Source of the DNA: an uncultured Eubacteriales bacterium
GTDB taxonomy: Bacteria > Bacillota > Clostridia > Lachnospirales > Lachnospiraceae
DNA: 64,000 nucleotides
Direction of reading: 5' to 3'
Assembly (NCBI GenBank): GCA_900315425.1
Contig: OMZA01000002.1
Location: 62,001-126,000 of the forward strand
The position numbers and the translations under genes are program-made. The notes below the pieces were generated by a model. The model was not told the origin of the DNA. It searched no databases and saw only the letters and a program-made list of their open reading frames with translations. Positions 45,848 to 54,191 of the stretch are shown here, piece after piece. The stretch's first letter is position 1. Each line of letters begins with the position of its first letter.

Positions 45848-46006
45848 TGATTGGAATGCAATTAATTTGCGTCCATAGAGGATGAAGCATAAGACGTTAA
45901 TAAGCTTTGTGGACAGTGGTTTTATGTATAGTCTGGTAACCATACTAAAGTATGGTTAAATACTTTCCAATCAACAAAGGTAAGGCAGGGGTACTGCCTT
46001 ATTTTT
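45848..46006 (+). ncRNA. Candidate structured small RNA associated with the downstream reverse transcriptase
   Basis: The 329-base gap between the divergent amylase and the reverse transcriptase holds an RNA of about 160 nt. A perfect 11-base inverted repeat (TGTTGATTGGA at 45845-45855, complement at 45966-45976) closes a multi-branch fold. Inside are GCAA/TTGC at 45859-45870, GTCCA (45871-45875) with TGGAC (45910-45914) enclosing an AAGC/GCTT pairing, and a near-perfect hairpin at 45937-45958 (TAACCATACT and complement). An intrinsic terminator closes it: TAAGGCAG (45981-45988) with 45994-46001, then TTTTT. No open reading frame of note is inside. I do not recognise a known riboswitch or RNA family. 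It could be a template or guide RNA for the reverse transcriptase, or a leader controlling it. Confidence 0.6.
45981..46006 (+). terminator. Intrinsic terminator at the end of the structured RNA
   Basis: An 8-bp stem (45981-45988 with 45994-46001) with a five-base loop and five T, 28 bases before the reverse transcriptase start codon. Confidence 0.8.
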
Positions 46007-46034
46007 GGTTAAGGGAGCGAGTGGAGGAAGACAG

Positions 46035-47258
46035 ATGGAAATTATAGATGAACTCAGGGAAAAGTCAGTATGGCAAGAGTTTCTTGAATATAAGAAAGAA
46101 AAAAGCATTTTATCTAAAAAAGAACTTGAGGAGTTAGAATGTTTTATAAGTAATGAAAAATATTTACCGGTGGTTGATAATATAATCAGAACTAAAGACA
46201 TTGCAATTCCTTATGTTTTGGAAATCAATAAAAATGGTACTGATAAGAAAAGGACGGTATTTACCTTTGATTACGAAGAAAATTATGTGTTGAAAGTTAT
46301 TACTTATAGATTAAAAAAGTATGATGGGTTATTTTCGGATAATCTATTTTCATTTAGAAGTGATACAGGAGTCAGAAATGCAGTAAATAAAGTTATAAAA
46401 AGAAATAATTTCAAAAGGCTATATACATACAAGGTTGATATACATGATTATTTTAATTCAGTAGATATAAATGGGATTTTAAAACAATTACAAGAAGCAC
46501 TACCTCAGGAGACTAAATTGATAACTTTATTTAATAATATGCTTCGCAATCCATATGCAATAAATGCACTTGGAGAAAAGGTAATGGTTAAAAAGGGGAT
46601 TATGGCCGGAGTTCCTACTGCCGGATTCATGGCGAATCTTTATCTAAGGGATATGGATAAATGGTTCTGGGATAATAAGGTAGCTTATGCCAGGTATTCT
46701 GATGACATTATTGTATTATCTTATGAACCTAAGGATATTGAAAGATACGAATTTAGAATTAAAAAAATTCTAAAAGAAAAGGGACTTACTGTAAACGAAA
46801 AAAAAGAGAAAAGGACATTTCCTGGTGATAAGGTTGAATTTTTAGGATTTAGTTTTTCTAGTGATGGGATAGACACAGCAGATATTACAATTCAAAAATT
46901 AAAGGGAAAGCTTAAGAGAAAAGCCAGAGCCTTATACAGATGGAAGTTAAAAAAGAATGCAACCGGGAAAATGGCCGTTAGAGCATATATAAAATTTTTG
47001 AATAAAAAATTTTACCATAACAGTATTAGAGGAGAAATAACCTGGTGTCGTTGGTATTTTCCAATAATAACTACGGATGAAAGTCTAAAGATTATTGATG
47101 ATTACGCCATAAGCTGTATGAGATATATTGTAACGGGAAATTATGGAAAAAAGAATTATAACTTAAGATATGAGGAGATTCAACAATTGGGATTTAATAG
47201 TCTGGTTAATAATTTTTGGAAATTTAAACATGGAAAATACGAAATTAACAATGAATAA
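46035..47258 (+). CDS. Stand-alone reverse transcriptase of unassigned type
   Basis: The 407-residue protein has the RT palm motifs in order: RTVFTFDYEENYVLKVI (fingers), motif A KVDIHDYFNSVD (catalytic Asp135), motif B GIMAGVPTAGFMANLYL (188-204), motif C ARYSDDIIVL (YSDD, 221-224), and VEFLGFSF (motif E). A basic thumb follows (LKGKLKRKARALYRWKLKK), then a C-terminal part ending with LRYEEIQQLGFNSLVNNFW. There is no maturase/HNH domain, no retron NAxxH motif and no SQ in motif B, which argues against group II intron, retron and DGR proteins. ATG 46035 has GGAGG seven bases upstream. An in-frame TTG at 46005 lies in the terminator. The structured RNA sits directly upstream, as in ncRNA-dependent defence RTs. 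Function inferred only. Confidence 0.85.
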   Translation: MEIIDELREKSVWQEFLEYKKEKSILSKKELEELECFISNEKYLPVVDNIIRTKDIAIPYVLEINKNGTDKKRTVFTFDYEENYVLKVITYRLKKYDGLFSDNLFSFRSDTGVRNAVNKVIKRNNFKRLYTYKVDIHDYFNSVDINGILKQLQEALPQETKLITLFNNMLRNPYAINALGEKVMVKKGIMAGVPTAGFMANLYLRDMDKWFWDNKVAYARYSDDIIVLSYEPKDIERYEFRIKKILKEKGLTVNEKKEKRTFPGDKVEFLGFSFSSDGIDTADITIQKLKGKLKRKARALYRWKLKKNATGKMAVRAYIKFLNKKFYHNSIRGEITWCRWYFPIITTDESLKIIDDYAISCMRYIVTGNYGKKNYNLRYEEIQQLGFNSLVNNFWKFKHGKYEINNE

Positions 47259-47288
47259 TTTATTATACGTGCCGATTTATACGTAACG

Positions 47289-47297
47289 TGTTATAAT
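47289..47297 (+). promoter_or_regulatory. Extended -10 promoter of the SDR gene
   Basis: TGTTATAAT (47289-47297) is a perfect extended -10 element. No good -35 box is present. Confidence 0.55.
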
Positions 47298-47333
47298 ATC
47301 ACTTAGGGTAAAATTTAGAGAAGGAGACAGGGT

Positions 47334-48113
47334 ATGAAGAAGGTAGCTATTGTGACGGGGGCTTCATCTGGTATGGGGCAGGAATTGGTCAAAATGATAG
47401 ACCAATTATTTAATAATATTGATGAGATATGGATAATTGCAAGAAGAAGGGATTACTTAGAAAATCTCAGGAGAGAGATTAATAAGAATACGGTAATTAT
47501 CTGTGAGGATATAACAGATCATGGATTTGCAGATAGATTTGCAAAAATGCTGAGACAGGAAAAACCTAATGTAAAAATTCTTGTAAATGCGGCCGGTTAT
47601 GGAATATATGGAGAATTTGCTGATAACGCCACAGAGGTAGAGTCAGGAATGATAGATACTAATTGTACAGCACTTACAACTATCACAAGTATTGTACTTC
47701 CTTATATGCAGGCAAGAAGCAGAATAATAAATTTTGCCAGCTCTGCAGCCTTTATGCCACAACCACAGTTTGCAGTATATGCGGCAACCAAGGCTTATGT
47801 TTTAAGCTTTTCAAGAGGTCTCAATGCAGAGTTGAATCCTAAGGGGATATATGTAACTGCTGTTTGTCCAGGGCCTGTAGCCACAGAGTTTTTTACTATT
47901 GCAGAATCAGGTCAAAGTAAGAAAGCATGGTTTAAAGATATGTTAATGGCAGATGCCGGTGAAGTTGCCAAGCAGGCATTAGAAGATTCCATTAATAGAA
48001 AAGAAGTATCAGTATATGGTAAATCCATGAAGGCATTCAGGGTAATGACAAAGCTTTTACCGCATAGCATGCTTATTAAAATTTATGCAAAAATATCATC
48101 AAAAAATAATTAA
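47334..48113 (+). CDS. Short-chain dehydrogenase/reductase
   Basis: This is a 259-residue classical SDR: cofactor motif TGASSGMG (residues 8-15), NAAGYG, catalytic Ser in NFASSAAF and YxxxK in YAATK (about 149-153), followed by CPGPVATEF. The substrate is unknown. AAGGAGAC precedes the start. Its own promoter separates it from the reverse transcriptase, so it is probably not part of that unit. Confidence 0.85.
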   Translation: MKKVAIVTGASSGMGQELVKMIDQLFNNIDEIWIIARRRDYLENLRREINKNTVIICEDITDHGFADRFAKMLRQEKPNVKILVNAAGYGIYGEFADNATEVESGMIDTNCTALTTITSIVLPYMQARSRIINFASSAAFMPQPQFAVYAATKAYVLSFSRGLNAELNPKGIYVTAVCPGPVATEFFTIAESGQSKKAWFKDMLMADAGEVAKQALEDSINRKEVSVYGKSMKAFRVMTKLLPHSMLIKIYAKISSKNN

Positions 48114-48130
48114 AAAGAGAGATTGAAGAT

Positions 48131-48685
48131 TTGAATAAGTTTAAAAAAGGTGAGTATGGGTATATCGAATTTAAAAGAAAAAGTCAGCTTGTAATCACAA
48201 TGATATTTTTCATTTTAATTGCAGTTATACTATACACAGGTTATGGAATATTTAATAATAATAAAAATATTTTAACCGTATTTGCCGCAGTATTAGCTAT
48301 TCCTACTGCTAAATTTGCAGTAACTTATATTATTTTAATACCGAGAAAGAGCATTACCAGGGACGAATACGATAAGTTAGAAACTATTTATGGTATTAAT
48401 AAATCCTTTGATTATGTTGTGACATCTCAGGATAAAATATTTTGTGTGCCATGTTTGGCGGTTAAAGATAATTCCATGTATCTTTATATGAATACTGAAA
48501 AAGTAAAGGAAAAATATGTAGTGGATTACCTTAATACCATGGTGGGTAAAGAATTTAAGATAAACACGATTAAGGTTTTTAAAGATTATTCAGTGTTTTT
48601 CAATGAAGTAAGAAAATTATCAGGAAATATGCCTGGTAAAAATGATGAGAAGATTATAGAGGAACTAAAGAATATTTCCGTATGA
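48131..48685 (+). CDS. Membrane protein of unknown function
   Basis: The 184-residue protein has two membrane segments near the N-terminus (LVITMIFFILIAVILYTGY and ILTVFAAVLAIPTAKFAVTYIILI) and a soluble C-terminal part with two Cys (FCVPCLAVKD). I do not recognise the family. TTG 48131 is the only suitable start and has a weak purine-rich site (GAGAGA). It overlaps the RluA-type gene by four bases and is therefore co-translated with it. Confidence 0.7.
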   Translation: MNKFKKGEYGYIEFKRKSQLVITMIFFILIAVILYTGYGIFNNNKNILTVFAAVLAIPTAKFAVTYIILIPRKSITRDEYDKLETIYGINKSFDYVVTSQDKIFCVPCLAVKDNSMYLYMNTEKVKEKYVVDYLNTMVGKEFKINTIKVFKDYSVFFNEVRKLSGNMPGKNDEKIIEELKNISV

Positions 48686-49698
48686 AAGAATTAACAATTG
48701 GTAATAATGAAAAAAATCAAAGAGTAGATAAATTTTTAGCAAAGTATCTTGATAAAGCACCTAAGAGTTTCATTTATAAAATGATTAGAAAGAAGAATAT
48801 TACCTTGAATGGCAAGAAGTTTCAAGGTAATGAAATTCTTAATCAGGGTGATGTTATCAAGATATTTTTTTCAGATGAGACTTTAGAGAAATTTACTAAA
48901 GGTAAAGTAATAGACACATCTAAAAAAACAAACAGTTTAAAATTGAATATAAAAGATATTGTTTATGAAGATAAAAATATAATCCTATATAACAAGCCGG
49001 TAGGGGTGTTATCTCAACAGGATAATAATAATCAGATTAGTGCCAATGAGATGCTTATTGAATATATGCTAGAGTCAGGAGAAATAACAAGAGAATCCCT
49101 AGAGACATTTAAACCGGCGGTGTGTAACAGGTTAGATAGAAATACTTCAGGAATACTAATATTTGGTAAAACCTTAGATGCCCTTCAACAAATGGCAAAG
49201 GCTCTTAAAACGAGAACAATTGATAAATATTATATTTGCCTGGTTAAGGGAGTTATTACGGATTATGATAAGGTGGATAATTATCTTATAAAGGACAAGG
49301 CTTCTAATAAGGTTAGAATTATTAAAGATATAAAAAATAAGGATTTAACCCAGGCTGAACATATAGTAACAGCTTATAACCCCCTGGGAAATAATGGAAA
49401 AGTAACTCTTTTAAAGGTGGAACTATTTACAGGAAAGACACATCAGATAAGAAGTCATCTTGCCTTTAAGGGACATCCGGTAGTAGGCGATTATAAATAT
49501 GGAGATAGTGAGTTTAATAAGTATTTTAAGGATAAATATAAAATAAACAGTCAACTACTGCATTCATATCAGCTAAATTTTAGAGATTTTACTAAAGATA
49601 TGGAATACTTGAATGGACAAAAATTCAAAGCCATGCCTGATAATAAATTTTTAGGTGCTTTAAAAGGAGAAAACTTAAATGAGTACTTGGAACAGTAG
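48682..49698 (+). CDS. RluA-family 23S rRNA pseudouridine synthase
   Basis: The 338-residue protein has an N-terminal S4 domain (RVDKFLAKYLDKAPKSFIYKMIRKKNI) and an RluA catalytic domain with the active Asp in CNRLDRNTSGI, plus LFTGKTHQIRSHL. It is longest in the RluC/RluD-like group, and the precise uridine target is not deducible. The 3' end overlaps recU by 20 bases. Confidence 0.88.
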   Translation: MKELTIGNNEKNQRVDKFLAKYLDKAPKSFIYKMIRKKNITLNGKKFQGNEILNQGDVIKIFFSDETLEKFTKGKVIDTSKKTNSLKLNIKDIVYEDKNIILYNKPVGVLSQQDNNNQISANEMLIEYMLESGEITRESLETFKPAVCNRLDRNTSGILIFGKTLDALQQMAKALKTRTIDKYYICLVKGVITDYDKVDNYLIKDKASNKVRIIKDIKNKDLTQAEHIVTAYNPLGNNGKVTLLKVELFTGKTHQIRSHLAFKGHPVVGDYKYGDSEFNKYFKDKYKINSQLLHSYQLNFRDFTKDMEYLNGQKFKAMPDNKFLGALKGENLNEYLEQ

Positions 49699-50212
49699 AG
49701 GTCTTAGAGGTTCAGTCCTTGAGGAACTTATAAATGTTACAAATGAAAGATACAGAGAAAAGGGTATGGCACTGGTTCAAAAGGTTCCAACGCCTATTAC
49801 ACCTATAAATATTGATAGGCAGTCGAGACATATTACCCTTGCGTATTTTGAAAAGAAAAGTACCGTGGATTACATTGGTGTAGTTCAGGGAGTGCCTGTT
49901 TGCTTTGATGCTAAGGAATGTAAGGAAGATACATTTCCCATGCAAAACGTTCATGAACATCAAATTGAGTTTATGAGGGATTTTGAAAAACAAAATGGAA
50001 TTGCTTTCTTGATTATATATTACACAAGTAGGGAAGAAATGTATTATATTCCTTTTAAAGAGATAGAAAGGTTTTATGAAAGAAGTATAAATGGAGGAAG
50101 AAAAAGCTTTAGGTTTGAGGAGTTAGAGAATTATATAAAGATAGAGACCAATGTTGGCGTACCTATCCATTATATTGAGGCACTCTCTAAAGACTTGAAA
50201 AATAGGGGCTAG
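49679..50212 (+). CDS. recU: Holliday junction resolvase RecU
   Basis: RecU is the Gram-positive Holliday junction endonuclease. The 177-residue protein has SRGLRGSVLEELI at the N-terminus, then VDYIGVVQGVPVCFDAKECKEDTFP with the D-ExK nuclease motif (DAKE), and HQIEFMRDF. AAGGAG lies nine bases before the ATG, inside the overlapping upstream gene. It is normally next to a penicillin-binding protein gene in Bacillus; that partner is not here. Confidence 0.9.
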   Translation: MSTWNSRGLRGSVLEELINVTNERYREKGMALVQKVPTPITPINIDRQSRHITLAYFEKKSTVDYIGVVQGVPVCFDAKECKEDTFPMQNVHEHQIEFMRDFEKQNGIAFLIIYYTSREEMYYIPFKEIERFYERSINGGRKSFRFEELENYIKIETNVGVPIHYIEALSKDLKNRG

Positions 50213-50294
50213 CATGATAAACTCTACTATTAGCATGGCAGGTTATGTTTTGAAATAATACTGCCTATAATGTGAAAAGTGAAAGGAACATACT

Positions 50295-51506
50295 ATGAAT
50301 AGCAAACTTTTGCATACACCAGTAGGTGTAAGGGATATATATGGAACAGAATATGAACAGAAGCTTTTGGTAATGGACCGTATTCATGACATTTTTAAAT
50401 CATATGGATATAGTGATATTCAGACACCTACTTTTGAATTCTTTGATATTTTCAATAAGGAACGTGGAAGTGTAGCTTCTAAGAATATGTATAAATTCTT
50501 CGATAGGGAAGGTAATACATTAGTATTAAGACCGGATATGACACCTTCCATTGCAAGAGCTGCAGCAAAATATTATATGGATGAGCAGTTCCCTATGAGA
50601 TTTTGTTATTCAGGTAATGCGTTTATAAATGACTCTGAGTATCAGGGTAAATTAAAGGAATTCACACAGGTTGGAGCAGAACTTCTAGGTGATACCACAT
50701 CGGATGCAGATGCAGAGGTTATTGTAATGGTTATAGAATCTCTTATTGCAGCCGGTCTTACAGAATTTCAAATAGAAGTTGGACATCCGGAGTATTTTAA
50801 GGGAATTGTTGAAGAGCTTAACCTGGAAGAGGAAATAGTTGAAAATTTAACAGATATTTTGGAAAATAAAAAATATTTTGGAATAGATACTCTTGTGGAA
50901 GAGGCAAATATACCGGAAAATTATAAAGAAATCTTTCTTAAATTCCAGGAATTTGACGGAAATGTAGAGATATTAGATAAAGCCCTTGAATTAGCAAATA
51001 ATGAGAAATCAAGAGAAGCTATACAGAGACTTAAAAAGCTAGATCAGATTTTACAGATCTATGGCATGGAAAAATATGTATCCTACGATCTTTCAATGTT
51101 GAATATGTATAAATACTATACAGGTGTTGTGTTTAGAGGTTATACATATGGAACCGGAGATGCAATAGCAACTGGAGGAAGATATGATAATCTTCTTAAA
51201 CAATTTGGCAAGGATTTTCCAGCTATTGGTTTTGCTGTAAATGTTGACAGGCTTATGGTAGCTATGTCTAGACAGCATTTAAATGAGAAGACTAAAGAAG
51301 AACGTATTATGATTCTCTATAAAGAAGAAAATAGAGAAAAGGCTATTAATTATTCTAACGAACTTAGAGCCGTTGGAGTAAAGGTAATGCTGGTTAGAAA
51401 GCGTTCTGTTTATGATATAGAAGAATATTATGATTTTGCCAGACGTTCAAATATACATACAGTTGTAGAAGTTACTGATGAAATCACTAAAAAGAGATTA
51501 GACTAA
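50295..51506 (+). CDS. hisZ: ATP phosphoribosyltransferase regulatory subunit HisZ
   Basis: HisZ is a histidyl-tRNA synthetase paralogue that is required by the short HisG encoded next. The 403 residues resemble class II HisRS (PVGVRDIYGTEYEQK, FEFFDIF, VLRPDMTPSIARA, YSGNAF, ATGGRYDNL) and include a C-terminal anticodon-binding-like domain. AAAGGA precedes the start. A TATAAT at 50267-50272 is preceded by a small GGCAG/CTGCC inverted repeat (50239-50266), but no T-box is seen. It is the first gene of the his operon. Confidence 0.93.
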   Translation: MNSKLLHTPVGVRDIYGTEYEQKLLVMDRIHDIFKSYGYSDIQTPTFEFFDIFNKERGSVASKNMYKFFDREGNTLVLRPDMTPSIARAAAKYYMDEQFPMRFCYSGNAFINDSEYQGKLKEFTQVGAELLGDTTSDADAEVIVMVIESLIAAGLTEFQIEVGHPEYFKGIVEELNLEEEIVENLTDILENKKYFGIDTLVEEANIPENYKEIFLKFQEFDGNVEILDKALELANNEKSREAIQRLKKLDQILQIYGMEKYVSYDLSMLNMYKYYTGVVFRGYTYGTGDAIATGGRYDNLLKQFGKDFPAIGFAVNVDRLMVAMSRQHLNEKTKEERIMILYKEENREKAINYSNELRAVGVKVMLVRKRSVYDIEEYYDFARRSNIHTVVEVTDEITKKRLD

Positions 51507-51539
51507 TAACTAAGATAATATACTGAAAAGAGGAATAAT

Positions 51540-52175
51540 ATGAGATACCTGACATTTGCATTGGCAAAAGGAAGACTTGCAAAAAAAGCTCTGGCAATGC
51601 TAGAACAAATTGGCATTACCTGCGAAGAGATGAAAGATGAAAAGACAAGAAAACTTATTTTTGTAAATGAAGAACTCAAGCTTAAGTTTTTCCTTGCAAA
51701 GGCAGGGGATGTACCAACTTACGTCGAATACGGCGCTGCTGATATAGGTGTAGTTGGAAGAGATACTATCCTTGAGGAAAATAGAAAACTATATGAAGTG
51801 TTAGATTTGGGCTTTGGAAAATGTAGAATGTGTGTATGCGGTCCGGAAAGTGCGAAGGAGTTGTTACAGCATCATGATATGATTAGAGTTGCCAGCAAAT
51901 ACCCTAATATTGCCAAAGACTATTTTTACAACAAGAAGCATCAGACCGTTGAGATTATTAAACTTAATGGCTCTGTTGAGTTAGCACCTATAGTTAATTT
52001 GTCAGAGGTTATAGTCGATATTGTTGAAACGGGTTCTACTCTAAGAGAAAATGGATTACAGGTTCTTGAAGAGGTATGTCCTCTTTCTGCAAGAATGGTT
52101 GTTAATCAGGTTTCAATGAAAATGGAAAACGAAAGAATCATGAAAATCATAAATGACCTTAAGCAAGTGATTTAA
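51540..52175 (+). CDS. hisG: ATP phosphoribosyltransferase catalytic subunit (short form)
   Basis: HisG joins ATP and PRPP in the first step of histidine synthesis. At 211 residues it is the short form without the C-terminal histidine-binding domain and therefore depends on HisZ, which is encoded just upstream. The motifs LTFALAKGRLAKKAL, GAADIGVVGRDTI and the PRPP loop DIVETGSTLRENGL are present. AGAGGAA precedes the ATG. Confidence 0.95.
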   Translation: MRYLTFALAKGRLAKKALAMLEQIGITCEEMKDEKTRKLIFVNEELKLKFFLAKAGDVPTYVEYGAADIGVVGRDTILEENRKLYEVLDLGFGKCRMCVCGPESAKELLQHHDMIRVASKYPNIAKDYFYNKKHQTVEIIKLNGSVELAPIVNLSEVIVDIVETGSTLRENGLQVLEEVCPLSARMVVNQVSMKMENERIMKIINDLKQVI

Positions 52176-52189
52176 ACGGAGTGAAGAAT

Positions 52190-53491
52190 ATGAGAATTGT
52201 TAAATTAGATGAGAATTCAAAAAAGAATGTATTAGAAAATATGTTAAAAAGAAGTCCTAATAATTATGGAGATTTCCAGGATAAAGTAGATGCCATTCTC
52301 AAAGATGTAAAGGAAAAAGGCGACGAGGCTTTATTTGAATATACTAAAAAATTCGATGGCTTTGATCTTAATGCAGACAACATCGTTGTAACAGATGAAG
52401 AGATTGAAGAGGCATATAAAGAAGTTGAGAAAACAGGACTTGTTGAAATAATTAGGAAAGCTCTTGTTAATATCAGAGAATATCACCAGAAACAAAAACA
52501 GTATAGCTGGTTTGATTCTAAAACTGATGGAAGTCTTTTAGGACAAAAAATAACTCCAATCGAGAAAGCAGGTGTATATGTACCAGGTGGAAAGGCAGCT
52601 TATCCATCATCAGTACTTATGAATATTGCACCAGCTAAGGTTGCAGGTGTTGATAAAATTATTATGTGTACACCTCCTAATAAAGAGGGAAAAGTTAACC
52701 CTAACACATTAGTTGCTGCTAAAGAGGCAGGTGCTGATGTGGTATATAAGGTTGGTGGAGCTCAGGCAATTGCAGCTATGGCTTTCGGAACAGAAAGTGT
52801 TCCAAAGGTAGACAAGATTGTGGGACCTGGTAATATATTCGTGGCTTTAGCTAAAAAGGCTGTATTTGGTTATGTAAGCATAGATTCCATAGCAGGACCA
52901 AGTGAGGTTACAGCCCTTGCGGATGAAGCAGCTAATCCTAAATATGTAGCAGCAGATCTTTTATCTCAGGCAGAGCATGATGAAATGGCCAGTGCAATTC
53001 TTGTGACAACATCTGAGAAACTTGCAGGTGAAGTATCTCAGTGGATTGACAAATTTGTTGAAAAACTTTCAAGAAAAGAAATTATCCAGAAATCATTGGA
53101 TAATTATGGATATATACTAGTGGCTGAAAATATGGAGGATGCTATTAGCGTAGTAAATGATATTGCACCGGAGCATCTTGAAATTGTTACAAAGAATCCA
53201 TTTGACACAATGATGAGAGTTAGAAATGCAGGAGCAATGTTCTTAGGAGAATATAGTTCAGAACCATTGGGAGATTATTTTGCAGGACCAAATCACGTTC
53301 TTCCTACTAATGGAACAGCGAAATTCTTTTCTCCGTTATCTGTAGATGATTTTGTAAAGAAATCAAGTATTATCGCATATTCAGAAGAAGCTTTGAGAAA
53401 AGTACATAATGATGTGGAATCATTTGCAACAGCAGAGCAGTTAACAGCACATGCAAATTCTATACACGTTAGATTCGAAAACGATAATTAA
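52190..53491 (+). CDS. hisD: Histidinol dehydrogenase
   Basis: HisD performs the final two oxidations from histidinol to histidine. The 433-residue protein has GVYVPGGKAAYPSSVLM, VDKIVGPGN, the zinc/active-site segment DLLSQAEHDEMASAIL and the late DIAPEHLEI and GPNHVLPTNGTA motifs. ATG 52190 follows CGGAG at eight bases; GTG 52181 is too close to it. Confidence 0.95.
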   Translation: MRIVKLDENSKKNVLENMLKRSPNNYGDFQDKVDAILKDVKEKGDEALFEYTKKFDGFDLNADNIVVTDEEIEEAYKEVEKTGLVEIIRKALVNIREYHQKQKQYSWFDSKTDGSLLGQKITPIEKAGVYVPGGKAAYPSSVLMNIAPAKVAGVDKIIMCTPPNKEGKVNPNTLVAAKEAGADVVYKVGGAQAIAAMAFGTESVPKVDKIVGPGNIFVALAKKAVFGYVSIDSIAGPSEVTALADEAANPKYVAADLLSQAEHDEMASAILVTTSEKLAGEVSQWIDKFVEKLSRKEIIQKSLDNYGYILVAENMEDAISVVNDIAPEHLEIVTKNPFDTMMRVRNAGAMFLGEYSSEPLGDYFAGPNHVLPTNGTAKFFSPLSVDDFVKKSSIIAYSEEALRKVHNDVESFATAEQLTAHANSIHVRFENDN

Positions 53492-53526
53492 TATTAACTA
53501 AAACTTGAATAGAACGGAGGGTTCTT

Positions 53527-54165
53527 ATGGATTCAACTTATGGAAGTTTATTTACATCTGGCACAGAGTCAGGTAATAAGCAAAGAAAAGCAGTTATTAA
53601 TCGTAAAACTAATGAAACTGATATTAGTATGACTTTGAATCTTGATGGTTCAGGTAAAGCTAACATTACAACAGGTATTGGTTTCTTTGATCACATGCTT
53701 GACAGCTTTACCAGACATGGACTATTTGATATGGATTGTAACGTTAAAGGGGACCTTTATGTTGATACACATCATTCTATTGAGGATACAGGTATTGTCT
53801 TAGGAAAGGCTATTAAAGAGGCTGTAGGCGATAAAAAATCCATAAAGAGATATGGAAGTATGATGCTTCCAATGGATGAAACCCTTGTGCTTTGTGCATT
53901 AGACCTTTCAGGAAGACCATATCTTGTATTTGATGGTGATTTTTCAACAGACAGAGTTGGATATTTTGATACGGAAATGGTTAAGGAATTTTTCTATGCA
54001 GTTTCATATTCAGCAGAGATGAATTTACATCTTAAGGTAATATCAGGAAGTAATAATCATCACATAATAGAAGCTATGTTTAAGGCATTTGCAAAGGCCC
54101 TTGATGAGGCGACAATTATAGATCCTAGAATCACAGATCTTATGTCAACAAAGGGAAGTTTATAG
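53527..54165 (+). CDS. hisB: Imidazoleglycerol-phosphate dehydratase
   Basis: This manganese enzyme (IGPD) of 212 residues has the duplicated half-domain motifs GIGFFDHMLDSFTRHG, DTHHSIEDTGIVLG, and NNHHIIEAMFKAFAKAL. It is monofunctional, without the histidinol phosphatase domain. About 20 extra residues at the N-terminus precede the conserved core. CGGAGG precedes the ATG. Confidence 0.95.
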   Translation: MDSTYGSLFTSGTESGNKQRKAVINRKTNETDISMTLNLDGSGKANITTGIGFFDHMLDSFTRHGLFDMDCNVKGDLYVDTHHSIEDTGIVLGKAIKEAVGDKKSIKRYGSMMLPMDETLVLCALDLSGRPYLVFDGDFSTDRVGYFDTEMVKEFFYAVSYSAEMNLHLKVISGSNNHHIIEAMFKAFAKALDEATIIDPRITDLMSTKGSL

Positions 54166-54191
54166 AATTGGATTATATGAAAGGTGACAAT

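Noticed and set aside
45845..47258. Canonical retron (msr-msd plus RT)
   Set aside because: The inverted repeats fit, but the RT lacks the retron NAxxH motif and QG..SP motif B, there is no AGC branch context after the left arm, and an intrinsic terminator separates RNA and gene. Kept as an RT-ncRNA candidate only.
46035..47258. Diversity-generating retroelement or group II intron protein
   Set aside because: No Avd-like gene, no adenine-mutated template/variable repeat pair, no SQ in motif B, and no maturase or HNH domain or intron RNA ends nearby.
50213..50294. T-box or histidine leader before hisZ
   Set aside because: The gap is only 82 bases, has no T-box consensus or specifier stem, and shows only a small GGCAG/CTGCC inverted repeat overlapping the -10 region.
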